A DNA stretch of 64,000 bases, taken from Dehalococcoidia bacterium (lineage in GTDB: Bacteria; Chloroflexota; Dehalococcoidia; Bin125). The stretch's first letter is position 1, and every line of letters starts with the position of its first letter. Shown here piece by piece: positions 51,657-58,359 of the stretch. The translations under genes and the position numbers were made by a program. The notes below the pieces were generated by a model, which saw nothing but the letters and a program-made list of their open reading frames with translations, did no database searches and was not told the origin of the DNA. The stretch spans positions 186,001 to 250,000 of the forward strand of contig JAJDWB010000009.1 in assembly GCA_022825855.1 (NCBI GenBank). Reading direction: 5' to 3'.

Positions 51657-52880
51657 TCAGGCTATCGCCCCCGACTCGCGTAGTTTCGTTAACTCTCCCG
51701 CCCCAAACCCGCACTCCGACAGGACCTCGTCCGTGTGCTCGCCCAGCCTCGGCGGCGGACGCCGCAGCGACCACGGCGAGGCCGGCATGATCAGCGGACG
51801 ACCCGGCAGCCTCACCTCCCCCAGCTCCTCGTGATCGACCGTCGACCAGAAGCCGCGATCGCTGAAGTGCGTGTCCTCGAACAGCTCGTCCACCGAGAAC
51901 AGCGGACCGCAGAGCACCTTCGCCTCGCGCGCCGCTTCCCAGATCTCGCGCTTGCTGCGCTCCAGCGCCCAGGGCAGGAACATGCCGTTGAACTCGTCGA
52001 CCAGGTCGGGAATCAGGTTCACGCCCGGCTGCCACCATTTCTCCTCCTGCAGCCAGTCGGGACGGCCCAGCATCTCGTTCAGCCGCGGGATGCGGAAGGC
52101 GGCGCCCGAGAACTCCACGTAGCCGTCGGCGCAGGGATAGACGCCCGAGAGCATGCCCGCCGCCGGCCCCGGCGCGCGCAGCGATTGCCGCCCGGCGAAC
52201 TCGTACCCGATCGTCGCCGCGTGACGCCGGTCGACCCCGTTGAACTGCGCGTCGGCCATGGCGAAGTCCACGTGCTGCCCCTCGCCCCGCAACTCGGCCG
52301 CCGTCAGCGCCGCCATCGCCCCCGTCGCCGCCGCCGCCCCGCACTCGACCAGCGACGCCGTGCCGTACATCTTGACCGGCTCGCGATCCTGCACCCCGAT
52401 CGAGTACATCTCGCCGGCGAAGCCGTAGAGCACGAGGTCGGATATGCGGTAATCGCGGTAGGGCGAGTCCTGTCCGAACGGCGTGATCGAGACCATCGGC
52501 AGATTGCCGCGCAGCGACGACACCCGCTCCCAGCCGATGCCCAGCGCGTCCAACCGGCCCGCAGGTTGCGATTCGACCACGATGTCGGCGCGCTCGATCA
52601 GCCGCTCGATCACCGGCAGTGCCTCCGGATGCTCGATGTCGAGCACCAGCGAGCGCTTGTTGGTATTGAAGTAGAAGAAGGTGCCCGAGCGCTCGGGACC
52701 GGGAGTGCCCCGGTACCAGGGTCCGACCGATCGCGACGGGTCGCCCCCGGGCGGCTCGATCTTGATCACATCCGCGCCGAAGTCGGCAAACAGCTTGGTG
52801 CAATAGGGCCCCGCAATGTGCTCCGTCAGATCCAGCACCGTCACACCGTCGAGAGGCCCCACAGCACCTGCTCCAGTCAT
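51657..52880 (-). CDS. CaiB/BaiF CoA-transferase family protein, catalytic Asp not seen
   Basis: The 407-residue protein has LDGVTVLDLTEHIAGPYCTK, LFADFGADVIKIEPPGGDPS and the end PPPRLGEHTDEVLSECGFGA. At the usual Asp site it reads YGTASLVECGAAAATGAM, so the nucleophilic Asp is replaced and the protein may be inactive or use another residue. The start at 52880 directly follows a repeat-rich stretch. It is the third CoA-transferase gene in 6 kb. Confidence 0.8.
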   Translation of the reverse strand: MTGAGAVGPLDGVTVLDLTEHIAGPYCTKLFADFGADVIKIEPPGGDPSRSVGPWYRGTPGPERSGTFFYFNTNKRSLVLDIEHPEALPVIERLIERADIVVESQPAGRLDALGIGWERVSSLRGNLPMVSITPFGQDSPYRDYRISDLVLYGFAGEMYSIGVQDREPVKMYGTASLVECGAAAATGAMAALTAAELRGEGQHVDFAMADAQFNGVDRRHAATIGYEFAGRQSLRAPGPAAGMLSGVYPCADGYVEFSGAAFRIPRLNEMLGRPDWLQEEKWWQPGVNLIPDLVDEFNGMFLPWALERSKREIWEAAREAKVLCGPLFSVDELFEDTHFSDRGFWSTVDHEELGEVRLPGRPLIMPASPWSLRRPPPRLGEHTDEVLSECGFGAGELTKLRESGAIA

Positions 52881-52965
52881 CCCCACGAACTCCCGTCGTC
52901 CCCGCGAACTGTCGTCGTCCTGGAGAACTCCCGTCGTCCCCGCGCAGGCGGGGACACAGCGTGAG
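52881..52965. repeat. Tandem REP-like stretch upstream of a CoA-transferase gene
   Basis: CTCCCGTCGTCCCCGCG occurs twice (about 52889 and 52929), the second continuing into the hairpin GTCCCCGC-GCAG-GCGGGGAC (52936-52955). CGTCGTC units repeat between. It is the same GCAG-loop family as at 27346 and 46625. Confidence 0.6.
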
Positions 52966-53015
52966 TCTAAGGCCAGCCAACCCCGACCTCGATACGCTGA
53001 GACTCGGAGGCGATC

Positions 53016-53267
53016 ATGATCACGTGCACGATCAGAGCGCGATTCCGCAACGGCGTCCTCGAGCCGATCGAGGACGTCGATTTCTTGATCGAAGACCAAG
53101 AACTTCTCATCACGTTGAACCCTGTGGATGAACACGGAGATCCGCTCATCTGGTCTGTGCCGGCCACCTTGCCGGACATGCATGGCGATCCAGACGGCTT
53201 CATCAAGGCCATCTACCTGGCCCGCATCGACGGCACCCATCCATCGAGGCGTCCCTGGCCCACATGA
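53016..53267 (+). CDS. AF2212/DUF104-like antitoxin-type small protein
   Basis: The 83-residue protein starts MITCTIRARFRNGVLEPIED, with the family's F-x-NGVL-xP strand, then VDFLIEDQELLITLNP. DUF104 proteins usually act as antitoxins beside VapC-type toxins; no toxin gene follows here. A weak ribosome site precedes it. If it is an orphan it may be a remnant. Confidence 0.5.
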   Translation: MITCTIRARFRNGVLEPIEDVDFLIEDQELLITLNPVDEHGDPLIWSVPATLPDMHGDPDGFIKAIYLARIDGTHPSRRPWPT

Positions 53268-53293
53268 GTCTCTGACACCGGCGGCATGGACGA

Positions 53294-54724
53294 TCATGGG
53301 TCGGTCATCAGGGCGGCGCGGCCGAACTGGAGGGGGGTGTTCTTGATCCGGCGGGGCCTGAAGACTCTCGGCCGCTGGACGAGTTCGTGCATGTAGCGAT
53401 CGGCGTCGAGCAGGTCGTCGAGCTTCTTCACCGGCCTGGGACTCGCGCCCGACTCCTGCGCCCAGCGGTACTCGCGCATCCGCTCGGGGAACCGCTCGAG
53501 AGTGGGCGCGTAGAACGAGCGCGGCGGGTCGGCGGCCAGCCGGTCCTGCACCAGCGAGATGCCCCAGGCGACCGAGCCGTCGCCGCCGCGGCTGGGCACG
53601 ACGTCGATCCCCTGGCGGCGCTGATGGTCGATCCAGGCGCCCTGCGAGCGGTCGGCGCACCAGCGGATGCGGCCGAAGACCTGCCGGCAGCGCCGCTGCC
53701 ACTGCTCCAGGCGCTGGATCACGCCCTCGCCGCGCTCCTCGAACTCGTCCAGCCGAATCAGCACGTTGGGACCGCAGGCCGCGCGCGAGTCGGTGATCCC
53801 GGCGACGATCCCGGCGGTGTAGTGCGCGTCCTCCGACGGTCCGCCGAAGTCCAGCCCGCCGGCGTAGCGGACGAAGGGCGGCAGGGGACCGCTCCAGCGG
53901 TGCAGCCGAGGCTGGAAGCGGGCGTAGACCTGCCCGGCGAAGGCGTCGAAGCTGCCCTCGATGAAGCGCTCGACCCATTCGCCCCGGTGCAGGGCGCGCT
54001 GCTGCTCCGCGTAGTTGGGCGGCAAGTGCGGATTGTCGGCGATCCGCGCCGGGACGAAGACGACGCGGCCCTCGGCCAGCGCCAGCGACTGCTCGTCCAG
54101 CTCGCGCCGCACGAACCAGCGCTCGAACCAGCCCGGCCAGGGATTCGAGGCGGCCACGAACCAGCGCTGCTCCTGCGCCGGATGCCGCAGCCGCGTCAAC
54201 AGCATCTGCGCCGCCTCCTCCGCCACCTCCCCGGCTTCGTCGATCAGGACCGCGCCGTACTGCTGGGAGCCAAGGCCGGTCCAGTCGGAGAGATGGCGGA
54301 AGTTGACGGTCGACACCTGGCCGGGCGGCCACTTGGGCATGGCGAGCTGGACGAGGTTGGTGGGCTGCTGCTGGCGGCGGCGGATGAACTCAGGCGGGCA
54401 GACGGCGAAAAACTCGCGCATGGTGGTGGCGGAGAGATTGGTGAAGTCGTCGCGGGCGACGAGCACGTTGTTGCCCGGGTGCATGAGGGCCGCGTCGATG
54501 GCGAGTTCGACGATGGCCCGGGTTTTGCCGCCGCCCATGGCTCCGCCATACCCGACCAAGGCGAGGCCGGGCCTGGGGGCCAGGTTGAGCGCGTCGTACA
54601 GCTCGCGCTGCCGTGCCGTAGGAAAAAAACTGCGGAGGCCGTGGAGCGGGTGGCGCCCCTCGGCCCCGACCTCTCCCTCAGAGGGAGAGGAGGGATGCGG
54701 ATTAGGGTGGTTCGTCGTCGTCAT
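53294..54724 (-). CDS. Phage terminase large subunit
   Basis: The 476-residue ATPase/nuclease drives DNA into the empty head. Walker A is VGYGGAMGGGKTRAIVELAI, Walker B is YGAVLIDEAGEVAEE with the catalytic Glu, then the motif III-like WFVAASNPWPGW. The nuclease half has YAGGLDFGGPSEDAHYTAGI with acidic metal ligands. The first 20 residues (NPHPSSPSEGEVGAEG) are coded by a palindromic repeat at 54670, so the true start or N-terminus is uncertain. It overlaps the preceding small gene by 23 nt. Confidence 0.85.
   Translation of the reverse strand: MTTTNHPNPHPSSPSEGEVGAEGRHPLHGLRSFFPTARQRELYDALNLAPRPGLALVGYGGAMGGGKTRAIVELAIDAALMHPGNNVLVARDDFTNLSATTMREFFAVCPPEFIRRRQQQPTNLVQLAMPKWPPGQVSTVNFRHLSDWTGLGSQQYGAVLIDEAGEVAEEAAQMLLTRLRHPAQEQRWFVAASNPWPGWFERWFVRRELDEQSLALAEGRVVFVPARIADNPHLPPNYAEQQRALHRGEWVERFIEGSFDAFAGQVYARFQPRLHRWSGPLPPFVRYAGGLDFGGPSEDAHYTAGIVAGITDSRAACGPNVLIRLDEFEERGEGVIQRLEQWQRRCRQVFGRIRWCADRSQGAWIDHQRRQGIDVVPSRGGDGSVAWGISLVQDRLAADPPRSFYAPTLERFPERMREYRWAQESGASPRPVKKLDDLLDADRYMHELVQRPRVFRPRRIKNTPLQFGRAALMTDP
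54670..54690. repeat. Palindromic repeat at the terminase N-terminus
   Basis: CCTCTCCCT-CAG-AGGGAGAGG sits in frame near the start of the large terminase gene. It belongs with the copy in the fused CoA-transferase linker at 48486. Confidence 0.55.
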
Positions 54725-55088
54725 TGCTGCTCCCGTCTTCGTCTTCGGTTTCCGACTCCGACTCGGTGGTCGGTTCGCTCTCGCTGGTGCAGGCGCTGAA
54801 CATAGAGAGGTCGGTCAGGTCGACGCCGTCGAGCGCTTCGCAGCGTTCGTAGAACTCGCGAGTCGCGGGGTCGAGGTGCAGGTCGGCCTGCTGGGCGAAC
54901 CTCTCGGCGGTGAGCCGGGCGATCTGCTTGCCCTGCTCGTAGAGGCCGGTGATGCGAGCCATCATGCCCAGAGCCTTGATGCGGACGTGCGAGGGTCCAT
55001 TTGCGGCTTCGTGGGCGATGCCGGCCCTGATGGCGTCGGCGGTGTAAGGGACGGGCGGCTTGAGCTGAGTGGTTGCGGTGTCGGACAT
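54702..55088 (-). CDS. Terminase small-subunit-like protein
   Basis: The 128-residue protein starts MSDTATTQLKPPVPYTADAI and has ALGMMARITGLYEQGKQIAR and a helical ERFAQQADLHLDPATREFYE segment, then an acidic tail with ESESETEDEDGSS. Its position before the large subunit and overlap with it fit TerS, which binds phage DNA. No clear helix-turn-helix was seen, so the name rests on context. Confidence 0.5.
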   Translation of the reverse strand: MSDTATTQLKPPVPYTADAIRAGIAHEAANGPSHVRIKALGMMARITGLYEQGKQIARLTAERFAQQADLHLDPATREFYERCEALDGVDLTDLSMFSACTSESEPTTESESETEDEDGSSNDDDEPP

Positions 55089-55125
55089 TGGGTGAACTCC
55101 TGTTCTTGGTTGTGTCAGGAGATCG

Positions 55126-55147
55126 ATTGTATGTGAACGGGCGTTCG
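55126..55147 (-). promoter_or_regulatory. Terminase promoter with LexA-like dyad (copy B)
   Basis: On the minus strand CGAACGCCCGTTCA (55147-55134), two bases, then TACAAT (55131-55126); the ATG is at 55088 with ACAGGAG before it. The dyad is CGAAC-N4-GTTC, as in LexA boxes of Gram-positive and related bacteria. The AACACACCAC and C-rich stretch upstream are shared with copy A at 36.65 kb. There is no -35 consensus. Confidence 0.65.
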
Positions 55148-55239
55148 GTGGGGGGCGGTGGTGTGTTGTCGGGTTGACTTGGGGGGGGAGGCGGAGAGCC
55201 TAGTCGTCTGTCTGGCATACTGGAGCGGAGGAGCGTGCG

Positions 55240-55509
55240 ATGGCGGAATCCCGGCCTGCGGAGGAAATTGCCCGTTTGGGCGACGAGATCTATGAGCGAG
55301 TGGTGCGGTCGCAGGTCGAGCGGGATCACGAGGGCGAGTACGTCGCGATCGACGTGGAGAGCGGCTGCTGGGCGGTGGCGGAGGATCTGCGGGAGGCATC
55401 CAGGGGCCTGCGGGCGCAGCAGCCGGAGGCGGTTGACGTCTGGCTGCTGAGGGTTGGGCATCGGACGCTGCATCACATGGGCGGGCGCCCCCTGGGACGC
55501 GCCGGGTGA
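55240..55509 (+). CDS. Small protein upstream of an aspartic protease gene
   Basis: The 89-residue protein begins MAESRPAEEIARLGDEIYER and has YVAIDVESGCWAVAEDLREA. It overlaps the next gene by 4 nt (GTGA). Pairs of such a small helical protein with a clan AA aspartic protease are common in bacteria and look like toxin-antitoxin modules. It lies divergent to the terminase genes across a 151-bp gap. Confidence 0.55.
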   Translation: MAESRPAEEIARLGDEIYERVVRSQVERDHEGEYVAIDVESGCWAVAEDLREASRGLRAQQPEAVDVWLLRVGHRTLHHMGGRPLGRAG

Positions 55510-55874
55510 TCGAGGGCAGGGTCAGCGCGGCCTACGAGGCTGTGGTCAGACTGACAATCCAGGGGCCGGCGGGCGCGGCGCGCGAGATTGAGGCCGTGAT
55601 CGACACCGGGTTCAACGGATTCCTGACGTTGCCGCCCGAAGTGGTTGAGGAATTGTCGCTGCCGCTGGAGGGCATCGGACGCGCCACGCTGGGCGACGGA
55701 TCGGAGACGACATTCCCGTTCTACGACGTGGGCGTGCTCTGGGACGGGCAGATGCGCTACGGCCTGGCCGACGCCGCGGCCACGACGCCCCTGGTGGGCA
55801 TGTCGCTGCTGCGGGGCTACGAGCTGCACATTGCCGTCGAACCCGGCGGCCGGGTCGTTGTGGAGTCGCGCTAG
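55506..55874 (+). CDS. Retropepsin-like (clan AA) aspartic protease
   Basis: The 122-residue protein has the catalytic loop AVIDTGFNGFLTLP (D-T-G) and the flap region GDGSETTFPFYDVGVLW, with LVGMSLLRGYELHI after it. That is half a pepsin fold, so it should act as a homodimer. The GTG start overlaps the preceding stop. Target unknown; see the small partner. Confidence 0.75.
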   Translation: MIEGRVSAAYEAVVRLTIQGPAGAAREIEAVIDTGFNGFLTLPPEVVEELSLPLEGIGRATLGDGSETTFPFYDVGVLWDGQMRYGLADAAATTPLVGMSLLRGYELHIAVEPGGRVVVESR

Positions 55875-55933
55875 GGGTGCCTGTTGGCCGGCTGGGTCTG
55901 GCTGCTGGCCAAGTTTCAGCGCGGTGGCCGGGG

Positions 55934-55977
55934 AGTCCCCCTTCAGCCTTCAGCAGCTTCCCCCCTCTGGGGGGAAG
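55934..55977. repeat. Palindromic repeat, inverted copy of the 40679 family
   Basis: CTTCCCCCC-TCT-GGGGGGAAG at 55957-55977, with GTCCCCCTTCAGCCTTCAG before it. Read on the minus strand this is the in-gene repeat at 40679. It lies in the 127-bp gap between convergent genes. Confidence 0.65.
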
Positions 55978-56001
55978 CGGGAGAGGGTGGAAGCACGGGA
56001 G

Positions 56002-56730
56002 CTATCCCGATTCGGCGAGGTCTGTGACGAGGTCGATCAGGGCGTCGGCGGCGGAGGGGGCTCGCTGGCCGTTGACGGTGATCGCGGGGGTGCTGCTGAG
56101 ACCGTTGGCGACGGCGTCGAGATGCTGGTCGTAGATGCGGTCGATGTGGGTGCGGTCGTCGATGCACTGGGCGAACTGGCCGGTGTCGAGGCCGAAGTCG
56201 GCGGCGATCGCGACGGCGCCGTCGCGGGTGTAGGCCTCGCGGCCGGGGCGGGCGAAGTAGTGGTCGTGGAACTCCCACCAGTGGTCCTGGTCGCCGGCGC
56301 ACTCGGTGGCGAGCGCGGCCATCTCCGAGCTGACGCCGTGGTTGATGATGTGCCGGTACTCGAAGCGGGCGAGTCCGGTGGCGATCAGTTCTTGCTCGAT
56401 GCGCGGCCCAACCTGGGTCGCGAAGTGGCGGCAGCCGCCTCAAAGGAAGTCGGAGTACTCGGTGATCAGGATCGGCGCGTCGGGGCTGCCCAGCGTGGCG
56501 CGGCCGCGGACAACCTGGACGCGCGGCTGTTCCTCGGCCTGGGCGGGCTGAGCGGACTGAGCGGACTGGGCGGACTGCGGATCGCCAGCCTGGTAGGCCT
56601 GCGACTGCGCGGCCGAGGGCCGGGACTGCGAGTCGCCGCCGCAGGCGGCCGCGAGCAGGGCGCCCGCCACAAGCGCCGCCGCGAACACCGTCATATGCCT
56701 GCTGAGTCTGCTGAGTCTGGTGAGCATCAT
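56002..56730 (-). CDS. Selenocysteine DsbA-family lipoprotein 1
   Basis: The 242-residue protein has a lipoprotein signal (VFAAALVAGALLAAAC), a Gln/Ala/Ser-rich linker, then a DsbA-like (Thioredoxin_4) domain. The active site is DFLUGGC: TGA at codon 97 (56442-56440) is where the first Cys of CxxC would be. The frame stays open to the end, with cis-Pro in SSTPAITVNG. It overlaps the stop of gene 2. It would be an exposed thiol/selenol oxidoreductase. TGA here could in principle be a nonsense mutation, but three paralogues share it. Confidence 0.85.
56403..56421 (-). promoter_or_regulatory. SECIS-like hairpin of selenoprotein 1
   Basis: On the minus strand GCGACCCA-GGT-TGGGCCGC, an 8-bp stem with one mismatch, begins 18 nt after the TGA. 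Place and apical GGT loop match the hairpin of gene 3. Confidence 0.6.
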
Positions 56731-57473
56731 CCACCTTCTTCCGACTGGGCGGCCTCGGCCGCGGCTTTGACCTGATCGAGGATCGCGTTGACCGAGCGTC
56801 CACCGGGTTGTCCGTTGATGCGGAAGGTCGGGGTGCCTTCGACGCCCTCGGCGATCGCCTGCTGCTGCATCTGCAGGATGCGGTCGCGGTGTTCCTGGTT
56901 GTCGATGCACTGGGTGAATCGGGCGACGTTGAGGTCCTGGTCGCGGGCCAGGTCGATGGCGCCGGCGCGGGTGAAGCTGCGCGCCTGGGCGCGGAGCAGG
57001 TAGGCGTCGTGGAACTGCCACCAGGCGCCCTGGTCGCCGGCGCATTCGGTGGCCAGAGCGGCGAATTGGGAGGCGGGGCCGAAGACGATGAAGTGGCGGT
57101 ACTCGTAGCGGGCGAGTCCGGTGCGAATCGCTTCTTCGATGATCAGCGGCTCAAACTGAGCCGCGAAACTGCGGCAGCTTGGTCACTGGAAGTCGGAGTA
57201 CTCGACGATCAGCACGGGCGCGTCGGGATCGCCGACGACGTTGCGGGTGAAGGGCAGGCCCTCGCGGTGTCCGAAGGTGATCTCGGCGGGGATGTCGAAC
57301 TCGATGCCGGACTGGGCGACGGCGGCGTCCTGCTGCTGCATGATCGAGGCCTGGCGGTACTGGCGCTCGCTGCGCGGGGTGTCGCCGGTGGAGGGCGCGC
57401 CGCCCGAGCCGCAGGCGGCGATCAGGACGGCGGCCACGGCCGCGATCGCCAGCAGGCAGAGGGAGCGGGTCAT
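56727..57473 (-). CDS. Selenocysteine DsbA-family lipoprotein 2
   Basis: The 248-residue protein has signal LLAIAAVAAVLIAAC, then a linker and the DsbA-like domain NVVGDPDAPVLIVEYSDFQ followed by U (TGA, codon 97, 57185-57183) and PSC, so U-P-S-C. Later blocks are YEYRHFIVFG, ALATECAGDQGAWWQFHDAY and cis-Pro EGTPTFRING. It overlaps the next gene by 4 nt, and lies 45 nt from gene 3, so the three form an operon. Confidence 0.85.
57146..57164 (-). promoter_or_regulatory. SECIS-like hairpin of selenoprotein 2
   Basis: On the minus strand GCGGCTCA-GTT-TGAGCCGC is a perfect 8-bp stem starting 18 nt after the TGA. Loop and arms are close to the gene 3 hairpin. Confidence 0.65.
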
Positions 57474-57518
57474 GCGTCGAGCGTACTCCAGATGGGTCGG
57501 CGGGGACGGGCGCAGGCG

Positions 57519-58283
57519 TTACTCGCCGGCTGCGGCGGCGGACTCGACGGCGGACTTGATCTCGTCCCAGACCGGGTCGACGCGGACGCCGTCGACGAAG
57601 ACGGTGGGCGTGGCCTGGACGCCGCGCTGGCCGCCTTCCTCGTAGGAGGCGCTGACGATCGGGAAGGTCTCGCCGTTCTCGATGCAGGCCCAGAAGCGGT
57701 CGGCGTCAAGTCCTTCAAAGGTGGCCTGGCGGTTGAGGCCGAGCTCGGTGAAGAGCGTCTCGTCGCCGGCCATGAAGCGATCGTGGAAGGGCCAGAAGGC
57801 GCCCTGCTCGGCGGCGCACTCGACGACCACGGCGGCAAAGACGGCGTCGTCGCCAAGGACGGGCATGTGTCGGAACTCGAAGCGGGCGATGCCGGTGGCG
57901 ACGAACTGTTCCAGGATCTGCGGCTCAACCTGAGCCGAGAATTGCTGGCAGAACGGTCAAGTGAAGTCGCCGTAGTACTCGATCAGGACGGGCGCATCGG
58001 GCTCGCCGAGCAGGTTGCGCTGGCTGCGCAGTCCCTTGTGCTCGCCGACGGCGTCGGTCGGCAGTGGCTCGGTCTGGGCGTCGTCCTGGGCGTCGGGCTG
58101 GGGCTGTTCGGCCGCCGCGGACTGCTCAGGCTGCAGCTGTGCCCGCTGCTGCTGGGAAACGGTCGCCTCGCGCTCGGCGCGCTGGGAGGTCTGGGTGGCG
58201 GTCGACCGGGGCGGGTCGTCACCGGAGCCGCAGGCGATGACGAAGGCGGCAACCAGAACCAGGCCCGCAAGCAGGGATCGCAT
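57519..58283 (-). CDS. Selenocysteine DsbA-family lipoprotein 3
   Basis: The 254-residue protein has signal GLVLVAAFVIAC, a Gln/Ala/Asp-rich linker, then LLGEPDAPVLIEYYGDFT followed by U (TGA, codon 109, 57959-57957) and PFC, so U-P-F-C. After it come EFRHMPVLGDDAV, ECAAEQGAFWPFHDRF and cis-Pro VQATPTVFVDG. It is the first gene of the three-gene operon on the minus strand. With two other copies it would form a set of outer-face selenol oxidoreductases, possibly for disulfide formation or peroxide/thiol defence. Confidence 0.85.
57921..57937 (-). promoter_or_regulatory. SECIS-like hairpin of selenoprotein 3
   Basis: On the minus strand CGGCTCA-GGT-TGAGCCG is a perfect 7-bp stem starting about 19 nt after the TGA, with an apical GGT as in known bacterial SECIS loops. 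Confidence 0.65.
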
Positions 58284-58359
58284 GGAGTCAGCCTATCGCG
58301 AGAGGCTGGCAACAGCCGTCATCCCGCGCTTGACGCGAGACCCGGACCCCTTCGTCGCG

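Noticed and set aside
56002-58283. Three broken DsbA-like pseudogenes
   Set aside because: All three have TGA and no other stop codon, always at the redox Cys, and the rest is intact. Three independent identical losses are unlikely.
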